Assembly (NCBI GenBank): GCA_026388915.1
Contig: JAPLIW010000257.1
Location: 1-6,066 of the forward strand
DNA: 6,066 nucleotides
Source of the DNA: Deltaproteobacteria bacterium
Lineage (GTDB): Bacteria; Desulfobacterota; SM23-61
Direction: 5' to 3'
The notes under the pieces are model-generated. The model made no database searches, was not told the origin of the DNA, and saw only the letters and a list, made by a program, of their open reading frames with translations. This document shows positions 1-5,038 of the stretch, piece after piece. Numbering within the stretch: position 1 is the first letter of the stretch; every line of letters starts with the position of its first letter. The translations under genes and the position numbers were made by a program.

Positions 1-240
1 GTCCACGCCATAGTTCCATTGGGAAAGGCGGGTGAAATGGCGGACCACGTCTACCTCGCTCATCTCCGGGAATCCTTCCAGCTCTTTCCGGACGAATTTC
101 TGCGGCCAAACCTTCGCCGGGCTCACTTTGTCCACATCCAGCCTGGGCAGAGAATAGGCCTTGCGTCCTTTGGCCCCTTTCTCGAAGATCAGGGGTTCAT
201 TGAGAACCAATCCGCTGGCACCCAGCCATCTGTCTTTCAT
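1..240 (-). CDS. gcvPB: Glycine dehydrogenase (decarboxylating) subunit 2, N-terminal part (3' end beyond window)
   Basis: This is the PLP-binding subunit of the two-subunit glycine decarboxylase (P-protein). With GcvPA it decarboxylates glycine and transfers the aminomethyl group to lipoyl-GcvH in the cytoplasm. Only the first 80 of the roughly 480-500 residues usual for the family are present; the gene runs off the left edge, so the PLP lysine is not visible. Family-typical stretches are NEPLIFEKG near residues 14-22, a SLPRLDVD segment near 30-37, and VVRHFTRLSQWNYGVD at 65-80, which matches the conserved start of the subunit-2 core. The ATG at 240-238 is preceded by a good AGGAG Shine-Dalgarno site at 251-247, six bases away. 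It lies downstream of gcvPA but 293 nt from it, whereas these two genes usually touch or overlap. The gap is filled by nested repeats, and the outer edge of one repeat arm is only 7 nt from the Shine-Dalgarno site. Identification is confident; the protein is incomplete only because of the window. Confidence 0.93.
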   Translation of the reverse strand, partial: MKDRWLGASGLVLNEPLIFEKGAKGRKAYSLPRLDVDKVSPAKVWPQKFVRKELEGFPEMSEVDVVRHFTRLSQWNYGVD

Positions 241-246
241 TTTTTT

Positions 247-251
247 CTCCT
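247..251 (-). promoter_or_regulatory. Shine-Dalgarno site of gcvPB
   Basis: AGGAG on the minus strand, six bases before the gcvPB ATG. It fixes the start and lies just outside the left arm (259-286) of the CAGAG-arm inverted-repeat element, so gcvPB kept its own initiation signal despite the repeat cluster. Confidence 0.8.
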
Positions 252-258
252 AATTATG

Positions 259-524
259 AACCGCAGAGATCGCAGAGAATACAGAGTGCCAAGAATAAAG
301 AAACGAAAATAAAATTAATAAAAGAGGTTCGTGCAAAAGTCACTTACTCCGTCATTCCGGCGAAAGCCGGAATCCAGAACCGCTTGAAAGTCCTGGATTC
401 CGGGTCGCGCTTCGCTTGCCCGGAATGACGATTTCCGCTTGTTGCCTAGAGTTTTGCAAGAGCCTCAAAATTATCTTCTTTCCGTTGTTCAATTTTCTCT
501 GTGGTCTCTGTGCCCTCTGCGGTT
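259..524. repeat. CAGAG-arm inverted-repeat element A (arms 259-286 and 497-524)
   Basis: Two 28-nt arms in inverted orientation bracket 210 nt between gcvPA and gcvPB. Each arm starts AACCGCAGAG and continues with two 9-nt units ending in CAGAG, so the arm is itself a three-unit tandem repeat. By eye the left arm matches the reverse complement of the right arm at 23 of 28 positions. Elements B and C at 4856-4964 and 5039-5199 have the same architecture. The interior holds a second, unrelated palindromic element (323-467). Without it the spacer would be about 65 nt, close to the 53 nt of element B. No transposase is encoded, so this is a non-autonomous dispersed repeat. If transcribed with the gcv operon, the arms could pair into a long stem just before gcvPB. 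Confidence 0.8.
323..467. repeat. Nested palindromic MITE-like element, copy 1 (79-bp core 351-429)
   Basis: The core begins GTCATTCCGG and ends with its exact inverse CCGGAATGAC. Inside are a perfect 8-bp hairpin with a GAAA loop (ATTCCGGC-GAAA-GCCGGAAT), a second hairpin closed by ATTCCGGG/CCCGGAAT, and a central AATCCAG/CTGGATT stem. Around the core lies a further imperfect inverted repeat: GAGGTTCGTGCAAAAGTC at 324-341 against GAGTTTTGCAAGAGCCTC at 449-466, 15 of 18 positions paired. A second copy in opposite orientation lies at 2531-2675. The two 79-bp cores match at 74 of 79 positions, and all five differences fall in the central loop. This suggests that structure, not just sequence, is conserved. 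No coding capacity; it is probably mobilised in trans if it moves at all. Confidence 0.85.
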
Positions 525-533
525 AAAAAAGTT

Positions 534-1871
534 TCAGCAGCCTTCCAAAGCCTGCACCAGGCGGTCGATGTCCTCCCGGCTGTGTTTTTCCGTCACGCAG
601 ATCAGGATTTCGTTTTTCATCTCCGGATAGAACCGTTTCAGGGGAAGGCCCCCGATGATTCCCTGATCGGAGAGCTTTTTCAGGACCTGATCCGGGTCGC
701 CCTTCAGCCGAAGAACGAATTCATTGAAAGTGGGAGCAGAAAACCGGAGCGGAAAACTTTCCGCCAGTCTTCTCTTGGCGTACTCGCACTTGCTCAGGTT
801 GATCTCCGCCAGCTCCCGCAGGCCTTCTTTCCCCATGATCGTCAGGTAAACAAGGACCGCCAGGGCGCACAGGGCCTGGTTGGTACAGATGTTGGAGGTG
901 GCCTTTTCCCGACGGATGTGCTGCTCCCGGGTGGCGACCGCCAGGATGAACCCGCGGCGTCCCTCTAAATCCACCGTTTCCCCCACCAATCTTCCCGGCA
1001 TGGAGCGAAGATAATTCTCTTTGCTGGCGAAGAACCCGATGTAAGGCCCGCCAAAGCTGACCGGGTTGCCGAAACTTTGCCCCTCCCCGACCACAAGGTC
1101 CGCCCCGAGTGCTCCCGGAGGCTGGAGCAGTGCCAGGGAGAGAGGCTCGGCCACAGCCACGATCAACAGGACATCATGGGCGTGGGCCAACCGGGCGATT
1201 CGCTCCACATCTTCCAGGCAGCCGAAGAAGTTGGGCTGCTGGATGACGACCGAGCTGGCCTCTTTATCCAGAGCCTTTTCGAAAGCTCCCCAATCCAGGG
1301 CTCCGTCCTTCGTAAAAGGAATGGGCACCAGTTCCAGCCCCAGGGGATGGGTGTAGGTCTGGGTGACGGTCCGGTATTCGGGGTGAAGAGAGCGGGCGAG
1401 GAGGCATTTCTTCCGACCCTTGATTCGCTGGGCCATCAGGACGGCCTCGGCCACCGCCGAAGCGCCGTCATAGACCGAAGCATTGGCTATGTCCATTCCG
1501 GTGAGCTGACAAATGAGGGTCTGGAACTCGAATACGGCCTGGAGCGTCCCCTGGCTGACCTCCGGCTGGTAAGGGGTGTAGGCGGTGTAAAACTCCGAAC
1601 GGCGCAGCACGTGGTCCACGACGGAGGGAGTAAAGTGGTCGTAGGCCCCGGCCCCCAGGAAAGAGACCATGGGTTTCCCCGATTTCCCCGCCTCGCTCAG
1701 GGAACGGAGCTTCTGGACAAGCTCCATCTCCGAAAGAGGGGAGGGGAGGTCCAGGTCTCTTTTCAGACGCAGGTTGTCGGGGAGAACATCGGCCAAGTTT
1801 TCCATCCGGCTGATTCCCGCGGTCCGGAGCATCTCCGCCAGGTCGCTCTCCGCAATCGGAAGGTAGCGCAT
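534..1871 (-). CDS. gcvPA: Glycine dehydrogenase (decarboxylating) subunit 1
   Basis: This is the alpha subunit of the split P-protein of the glycine cleavage system. It acts with GcvPB in glycine decarboxylation and aminomethyl transfer to GcvH. The 445 residues are the normal family length. Conserved family segments are present in order: FLGAGAYDHF at 71-80, EFYTAYTPYQPEVSQGTLQ around 93-111, LTGMDIANASVYDGASA at 123-139, GEGQSFGNPVSFGGPYIGF around 262-280, MPGRLVGET at 291-299 and REQHIRREKATSNICTNQ at 315-332. The ATG at 1871-1869 lies 3 nt after the gcvH stop, and an AAAGGA Shine-Dalgarno site sits in the last codons of gcvH, so translation is probably coupled. The reading frame is intact and the start is typical (MRYLPIAESD). 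The TGA stop lies 9 nt from the edge of repeat element A, so the repeat cluster begins almost at once after the gene. Identification is very secure. Confidence 0.97.
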   Translation of the reverse strand: MRYLPIAESDLAEMLRTAGISRMENLADVLPDNLRLKRDLDLPSPLSEMELVQKLRSLSEAGKSGKPMVSFLGAGAYDHFTPSVVDHVLRRSEFYTAYTPYQPEVSQGTLQAVFEFQTLICQLTGMDIANASVYDGASAVAEAVLMAQRIKGRKKCLLARSLHPEYRTVTQTYTHPLGLELVPIPFTKDGALDWGAFEKALDKEASSVVIQQPNFFGCLEDVERIARLAHAHDVLLIVAVAEPLSLALLQPPGALGADLVVGEGQSFGNPVSFGGPYIGFFASKENYLRSMPGRLVGETVDLEGRRGFILAVATREQHIRREKATSNICTNQALCALAVLVYLTIMGKEGLRELAEINLSKCEYAKRRLAESFPLRFSAPTFNEFVLRLKGDPDQVLKKLSDQGIIGGLPLKRFYPEMKNEILICVTEKHSREDIDRLVQALEGC

Positions 1872-1874
1872 TTC

Positions 1875-2270
1875 CTATCCTTTCGCTTCTTCTTCGGCCA
1901 CGAAGGCCCGGTAAGCTTCCGGGGTCATGAGGTTGCCCAGTTCGGCAGGGTCGGAAATCTTGATCTTCACCATCCACCCCTGGCCGTAAGGATCCTGGTT
2001 GATGATTTCCGGGGAATCCTTCAGGGATTCGTTGGCCTCTTCCACCTGCCCGCTCAAGGGGGAATAGACCTCGGCCACGGCCTTCACCGAATCCACGGTG
2101 ACCACCGTCTCTCCTTTTTTCACCGACTTGCCGCGCGGGGGAAGTTCGACGAAAACGATGCTGCCCAGCTTTTCCTGGGCAAAATCCGTAATCCCCACCA
2201 CCGCCACTTTTCCATCAACCCGGGCCCATTCGTGATCCTTGGTGTACTTCACGTCCTTTGGAAAGTTCAT
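1875..2270 (-). CDS. gcvH: Glycine cleavage system H protein (lipoyl carrier)
   Basis: This small cytoplasmic protein carries a lipoyl-lysine arm that shuttles the aminomethyl group from the P-protein (GcvPA/GcvPB) to the T-protein and is then reoxidised by the L-protein. The 131 residues match the family length of about 125-135. The N-terminus has the typical YTKDHEWARVDG (9-20) followed by VGITDFAQEKLGSIVFVELP (25-44). The lipoylation motif is DSVKAVAEVYSPLSG at 60-74, with K63 as the predicted lipoylated lysine. The residue three before it is Asp, where Glu is commoner. Further family signatures are N-E-S-L near 79-82 and the GQGWMVKI segment. The ATG at 2270-2268 is preceded by a strong GGAGGG site at 2281-2276, five bases away. 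It is the first gene of the gcv group here; gcvT, its usual upstream neighbour, is absent, and the last codons overlap the gcvPA ribosome binding site. Confidence 0.97.
   Translation of the reverse strand: MNFPKDVKYTKDHEWARVDGKVAVVGITDFAQEKLGSIVFVELPPRGKSVKKGETVVTVDSVKAVAEVYSPLSGQVEEANESLKDSPEIINQDPYGQGWMVKIKISDPAELGNLMTPEAYRAFVAEEEAKG
1878..1883 (-). promoter_or_regulatory. gcvPA Shine-Dalgarno site inside the end of gcvH
   Basis: AAAGGA lies in the last two sense codons of gcvH (AAA-GGA-TAG), six bases before the gcvPA ATG. Stop and start are 3 nt apart, which points to translational coupling of the H protein and P-protein subunit 1. It supports 1871 as the gcvPA start. Confidence 0.75.
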
Positions 2271-2275
2271 GAATT

Positions 2276-2281
2276 CCCTCC
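2276..2281 (-). promoter_or_regulatory. Shine-Dalgarno site of gcvH
   Basis: GGAGGG on the minus strand, five bases before the gcvH ATG. It is the strongest ribosome binding site in the gcv group and decides the gcvH start. Confidence 0.8.
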
Positions 2282-2308
2282 ATATGTAAAATGAAGCTAT
2301 TCGCCATC

Positions 2309-2329
2309 AGCCATGAGCTATGAGCTATG
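2309..2329. repeat. Short heptamer tandem repeat (AGCYATG x3)
   Basis: Three consecutive 7-mers, AGCCATG then AGCTATG twice, lie 38-59 nt upstream of gcvH. They are followed by GGGCT, which can pair with the AGCC start. The tract is AGCT-rich and partly self-complementary. It contains the stop codon of the small ORF at 2318-2470. No function can be assigned; slippage-prone simple repeats like this often sit in intergenic regions. Confidence 0.6.
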
Positions 2330-2470
2330 GGCTTTCTTCTTTATCCATCCTTTTTCTTCGGCCTTTTGGCGGAGGCGTTCAAGGGAATCAACCGTCGGCT
2401 TCTCCCTTTTCCCGGGTTGATCCCGAATCAATATTTTTCTTTTCTCCGGCTCGAGGCGCTGGTCTTTCAT
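2318..2470 (-). CDS. Possible 50-residue small ORF upstream of gcvH, function unknown
   Basis: An open frame from ATG at 2470 to TAG at 2318 encodes a very polar, basic 50-residue peptide starting MKDQRLEPEKRKI. It has an amphipathic stretch SLERLRQKAEEKGW near residues 29-42 that could form a helix. I do not recognise it. For: it fills most of the gap between the palindromic element and gcvH, and its codons favour G or C in the third position as in the neighbouring genes. Against: no convincing Shine-Dalgarno site precedes the ATG, the frame stays open upstream without another good start, and the last codons (AHSS) are made by the heptamer repeat. It could be a genuine small protein, the 3' remnant of a decayed gene cut by the repeat, or chance. 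Confidence 0.3.
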   Translation of the reverse strand: MKDQRLEPEKRKILIRDQPGKREKPTVDSLERLRQKAEEKGWIKKKAHSS

Positions 2471-2530
2471 TTTGACCCGCAATGGAATTGATTTTATTCC
2501 GTTAGGAAAAAAAGATAAAGGGAAAATATC

Positions 2531-2675
2531 TGAGCCTCTGGCAAAACTCTTGAAAGAAGAAGAAAGTTGTCATTCCGGGCAAGCGAAGCGCGACCCGGAA
2601 TCCAGGATTTTCAGGAAATTCTGGATTCCGGCTTTCGCCGGAATGACGGAGGAAATGAATTTTACAAGAAGCTCA
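2531..2675. repeat. Nested palindromic MITE-like element, copy 2 (79-bp core 2569-2647)
   Basis: This is the inverse copy of the element at 323-467. The core again runs GTCATTCCGG to CCGGAATGAC in exactly 79 bp and is 74/79 identical to the reverse complement of copy 1. Only the central loop differs. Outer, more decayed inverted arms flank it: TGAGCCTCTGGCAAAACTC at 2531-2549 and a TTTTACAAGAAGCTCA stretch ending at 2675. It starts 9 nt after the stop of the MBL gene and lies between that gene and gcvH. The hairpins could hinder transcription in either direction, but no T-run follows, so it is not a classical terminator. Confidence 0.85.
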
Positions 2676-2684
2676 TCTTATAAT

Positions 2685-3578
2685 TCAGTCTGCTTCCCTT
2701 TGAAAGGTATCGCCGTTTTTGGCTATTTTCCCCTGTACTAATAATCGGTCCAAGTGTTTTTCGATCATGGTTTTTTCGAAGAGAAACCAGACCTGGCTTG
2801 GCGAGAGACGAAAGCCGGAGATCAGGCTCAGGGAAGCGAGCTCACCGAGCGTTTTGGGAGTGGAGAGGGCTTCGAGGATTTTTCTCTCCCGGGAGTAGAT
2901 GTTTTCCAGGTACCGATCCAGGCGCGGCCCGATGTCTTTCCGGAAAATCTCCTGGCCGTGGGAAGGGATGTAATACGCCGCCTGGATTTTGCGGATTTTC
3001 TCCACCGAGTCGATGATGCTCTGGATACTGGCCTTTTTGTTGTGATACCAGGGACCGGCGGGGGAGAGCTCCATGTCGGCCAGAAAAAGAATCTCGAATT
3101 CGGGGATCAGAAAACCGGTGAGACCGGGGGTGTGCCCGGGAAAATGGAGGAACTGAAGGGTGACTCCGCCCAGGTCCAGGGCGGTTCCATCCTCTACCTC
3201 TTTTACCTCCTTCCTTTCCCGAAACCCGAAAGCCTTGGTTAAAGTGGCCTTCCAGGCTTGCTCGTAAGGGGTCCCTTTCACCCCCACCCACTCGGCCATG
3301 GAATCGAGAGAACGGAAGCAGGGAGCATCATCGCGGTGCGCCCAAAATTCAATGCCGTCGAAAAGCGGATTGTAGCGGATATGGTCGGGGTGGTAGTGGG
3401 TGTTGAAGAGGTAGTCGATTTTTTCATCTCCTGCCAGCGCCCGGAGGGCCTTCTCTTCGCAGGCGGGGTCCAGCAGAAGGGTCTGGCGACCTTTCACCAG
3501 GAGGGTGTTGCAGTAGGGGTAAGAGGGAAGTTTGCCGAAAAAGATTTTTACGGGGCCGATTTGCTGGGTTTGGATCAT
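2685..3578 (-). CDS. MBL-fold metallo-hydrolase with C-terminal winged-helix-like region (LACTB2/glyoxalase II-like)
   Basis: This 297-residue cytoplasmic metallo-beta-lactamase-fold hydrolase carries the complete set of metal ligands: H61-x-H63-x-D65-H66 in THYHPDHIRYN, H149 in FPGHTPG, D168 in FLADMEL and H207 in PSHGQE. A two-metal hydrolase is therefore expected. After the core, residues about 225-290 resemble the winged-helix tail of LACTB2-type proteins: a basic IYSRERKILEALSTPKTLGEL helix, then a helix-turn-helix ending HLDRLLVQGKI. The substrate is unknown; thioesters or nucleic acid are both possible in this family. The ATG at 3578 was chosen because the frame upstream runs through a dispersed GC-rich repeat and then overlaps the SDR gene out of frame. 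Its ribosome binding site is weak (CGGA, only a few bases away), so the start is less certain than the gene. It may be the last gene of an operon with the SDR, 128 nt upstream. Confidence 0.85.
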   Translation of the reverse strand: MIQTQQIGPVKIFFGKLPSYPYCNTLLVKGRQTLLLDPACEEKALRALAGDEKIDYLFNTHYHPDHIRYNPLFDGIEFWAHRDDAPCFRSLDSMAEWVGVKGTPYEQAWKATLTKAFGFRERKEVKEVEDGTALDLGGVTLQFLHFPGHTPGLTGFLIPEFEILFLADMELSPAGPWYHNKKASIQSIIDSVEKIRKIQAAYYIPSHGQEIFRKDIGPRLDRYLENIYSRERKILEALSTPKTLGELASLSLISGFRLSPSQVWFLFEKTMIEKHLDRLLVQGKIAKNGDTFQREAD

Positions 3579-3645
3579 ATTCCGTTGGCGGCGAAACCGA
3601 TTTCTTTTAGATGAGGAGAATTTGGCCAGATCACCCCCACCCCGG

Positions 3646-3668
3646 CCCTCCCCCGTCGAGGGGGAGGG
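3646..3668. repeat. GC-rich palindromic dispersed repeat between the SDR and MBL genes
   Basis: CCCTCCCCC and GGGGGAGGG form a perfect 9-bp stem around a GTCGA loop, preceded by C-rich sequence from 3632 (ACCCCCACCCCGG). This resembles a common intergenic repeat of many proteobacterial genomes, whose translation gives the familiar 'PSPSTGEGRGGG' artefact. The stem is strong, but no T-run follows on either strand, so a Rho-independent terminator is not supported. It could still pause RNA polymerase or protect the 3' end of the SDR message. Confidence 0.65.
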
Positions 3669-3706
3669 AAATGCTTCCATCGATGGGCCTAGGGGTGCCA
3701 AGTAAA

Positions 3707-4468
3707 TCAGGTGGTCAGCGTTCCGCCATCCACATATATGGAATGGCCGGTGATGAATCGGGCAGCGTCCGAGGCGAGGAAGAGGACCGAACCTACGATC
3801 TCCTCGGGCTCGGCCAGTCTTCCCATGGGGATGGCGGCGGATACGTGCTTGGCCACTTCCGGGTTCGACCAGATGGGTTTGCTGAAATCCGTTTTGGTCA
3901 GGCCGGGACCTACGGCATTGACCTGAATTCCGAATTGGGCCCATTCGCGGGCCATGCAGCGGGTGAGCATCTTCAGCGCCGCCTTGCTGCACCCGTAGGC
4001 GGCCATGCCCAGCTCAGCCTTCTCCGCCCCCACGGTGGTGATGTTGATGATCCGCCCGCTCTTCTGTTCCATCATCTTCCGGGCCACCAACCGGCTCAGC
4101 AACCACACGGCTTTCAAGTTGGTGTTGAAAACCTTGTCCCATCCGTCCTCCCGCAGGTCCATGAGGCTGCGCAGGAAGCTGCGGGCGGCATTGTTCACCA
4201 GGATGTCGATCTTCCCGAACTCCTTGACGGTCGCCTGGACCAGGTTTTCCAACTGATCATTCACGGTGAGATCGGTCACCACCGCCAGGGCTTTTCCACC
4301 CGATTTTTTAATCTCATCGACCACCCCATCGATCTCTTTCTGCGTCCGGCTGCTGATAACGACCGAGGCCCCGGCCTTGGCCAGCCCCAGAGCAATCGCC
4401 CGGCCGATGCCACGGCCCCCGCCGGTCACGATCGCAATTTTGCCGCTCAAGTCGAAATTTACGTTCAT
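3707..4468 (-). CDS. Short-chain dehydrogenase/reductase, FabG-like classical SDR
   Basis: A 253-residue NAD(P)(H)-dependent oxidoreductase with a Rossmann fold, the usual length for a classical SDR. The cofactor motif is TGGGRGIG at 15-22, the structural motif is NNAA at 92-95, and the catalytic-site Asn is N117 in NTNLKA. The active-site Tyr and Lys are Y158 and K162 in AAYGCSKAAL. The position normally held by the catalytic Ser, 13 residues before the Tyr, is Thr (T145 in NITTVG), which is unusual though still a hydroxyl residue. The C-terminus has the standard FITGHSIYVDGG. R41 after the second strand (SSRT) suggests, but does not prove, NADP preference. The ATG at 4468 has a strong GGGAGGAG site at 4482-4475, six bases away. 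It follows the small membrane protein gene by 54 nt and is probably cotranscribed with it. The substrate cannot be inferred; a role in acyl or hydroxyacyl oxidation is only a guess. Confidence 0.93.
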   Translation of the reverse strand: MNVNFDLSGKIAIVTGGGRGIGRAIALGLAKAGASVVISSRTQKEIDGVVDEIKKSGGKALAVVTDLTVNDQLENLVQATVKEFGKIDILVNNAARSFLRSLMDLREDGWDKVFNTNLKAVWLLSRLVARKMMEQKSGRIINITTVGAEKAELGMAAYGCSKAALKMLTRCMAREWAQFGIQVNAVGPGLTKTDFSKPIWSNPEVAKHVSAAIPMGRLAEPEEIVGSVLFLASDAARFITGHSIYVDGGTLTT

Positions 4469-4474
4469 CCTTCG

Positions 4475-4482
4475 CTCCTCCC
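4475..4482 (-). promoter_or_regulatory. Shine-Dalgarno site of the SDR gene
   Basis: GGGAGGAG on the minus strand, six bases before the ATG. It is a near-perfect match to the 16S anti-SD, fixes the start at 4468 and predicts efficient translation. Confidence 0.8.
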
Positions 4483-4502
4483 AATTTTGATATAAGGGCG
4501 AA

Positions 4503-4521
4503 AAGAGCCAAAGGTTCTCTT
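4503..4521 (-). terminator. Weak hairpin right after the small membrane protein gene
   Basis: On the minus strand AAGAG-AA-CC, loop TTT, GG-CTCTT forms a seven-pair stem with a two-base bulge, followed by only two further T residues before CGCC. It starts 1 nt after the TGA of the membrane protein gene. It is too weak for a confident terminator; it might attenuate readthrough into the SDR gene or be chance. Confidence 0.2.
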
Positions 4522-4522
4522 A

Positions 4523-4765
4523 TCAGGCCTCTTCCTCCCCTGAATCCTTGACCCCATCTTTTCCTTTTGCTCTCCGTACCATCCTCCAGATAAACGCCAC
4601 CAGCAGCGTCCCGCTGATGAGGATGATGAAACTGGCGGAGAAAAAGGAAGCCAGGAATTCCACCGGATTCTTGAGACGGTAGGCCCGGATCATCTCCTCA
4701 ATCCCAAATTCGAGGAAGAAAACGGCCAGGGCGGAGAAGAAAATGAACTTGGCCCACCAGAACAT
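4523..4765 (-). CDS. Small two-pass membrane protein, hypothetical
   Basis: An 80-residue protein I cannot assign to a named family. It has two hydrophobic stretches, about residues 3-22 (WWAKFIFFSALAVFFLEFGI) and 38-60 (LASFFSASFIILISGTLLVAF and on), joined by a short loop EEMIRAYRLKNPVEF. The tail after the second segment is basic (RMVRRAKGK) and then acidic, ending GEEEA. The positive residues after segment two suggest a cytoplasmic C-terminus, so both ends would face the cytoplasm. There is no cleavable signal peptide pattern. The ATG at 4765 has an AAGGAA site at 4778-4773, seven bases away, and an AT-rich promoter candidate lies about 40 nt upstream. It is probably the first gene of a unit with the SDR 54 nt downstream. 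Codon and composition patterns look like a real gene. Confidence 0.7.
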   Translation of the reverse strand: MFWWAKFIFFSALAVFFLEFGIEEMIRAYRLKNPVEFLASFFSASFIILISGTLLVAFIWRMVRRAKGKDGVKDSGEEEA

Positions 4766-4803
4766 CCTAAGGTTCCTTTTTCCCCTTTTTTATTGCATAG
4801 GAA

Positions 4804-4817
4804 ATTATAAAATTATA
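4804..4817 (-). promoter_or_regulatory. Candidate promoter -10 region upstream of the membrane protein/SDR unit
   Basis: On the minus strand two TATAAT hexamers occur 2 nt apart (4817-4812 and 4809-4804), about 40-50 nt before the membrane protein ATG. This fits a 5' leader of roughly 30 nt. No good TTGACA-like -35 box is found at 16-18 nt from either. The position between the upstream repeats and the first gene supports a promoter here; the exact boxes are uncertain. Confidence 0.4.
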
Positions 4818-4855
4818 AAAGTCTTTGCGCCCTCCGGAGATGAAGAAAAAATATC

Positions 4856-4964
4856 AACCGCAGAGCACGCGGAGACCGCAGAGCGTTTTCTTCCAAAAGA
4901 CGAAAAACATGAATCATTTTATGAATCTTTCATCCCCTCTGCGTCCTCCCGGGTCTCTGCGGTT
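4856..4964. repeat. CAGAG-arm inverted-repeat element B (arms 4856-4883 and 4937-4964)
   Basis: Same architecture as element A. Each 28-nt arm begins AACCGCAGAG and ends with a GCAGAG unit; the middle unit is CACGCGGAG on the left and ACCCGGGAG on the inverse of the right. The arms are separated by 53 nt of AT-rich sequence with no coding capacity. It is the most compact of the three copies and so the best guide to an uninterrupted element. Confidence 0.75.
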
Positions 4965-5038
4965 TGCGGTTCTTTTCTCCTTTTGGGAAATGAAAATCTT
5001 TCTTTCTCTTCATCCTCCGAGGATCAAGACAAGAGGAT

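Larger units (their letters stand above)
2271..2684. other. 414-nt gap between the MBL gene and gcvH
   Basis: From gcvH outward the gap holds the gcvH ribosome binding site, the heptamer repeat, the 50-codon ORF, a small imperfect hairpin at about 2481-2503 (AATGGAAT/ATTCCGTT), an A-rich tract at 2507-2521 and palindromic element copy 2. The gcv promoter should lie here, because the element separates it from the MBL gene. I find no box close to consensus. I also find no glycine riboswitch: no tandem aptamer-like segment is visible. Confidence 0.6.

Noticed and set aside
1077..2294. 405-codon plus-strand open frame
   Set aside because: It lies exactly opposite gcvPA and gcvH, which have clear family motifs; its translation shows no recognisable family and is a typical antisense shadow of GC-rich genes.
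2271..2530. Glycine riboswitch upstream of gcvH
   Set aside because: Expected from gcv biology, but no tandem aptamer-like segments are visible by eye; a covariance-model search could overturn this.
3646..3668. Rho-independent terminator
   Set aside because: The stem is strong, but no T-run follows on either strand, and the sequence fits a dispersed repeat better.
3579..3992. N-terminal extension of the MBL protein to 435 residues
   Set aside because: The extra part translates the GC-rich repeat (PSPSTGEGRGGG pattern) and overlaps the SDR gene in another frame; the MBL fold is complete from the Met at 3578.
3611..4495. 294-codon plus-strand open frame
   Set aside because: It is antisense to the SDR gene, whose motifs are complete, and its first part translates the GC-rich dispersed repeat.
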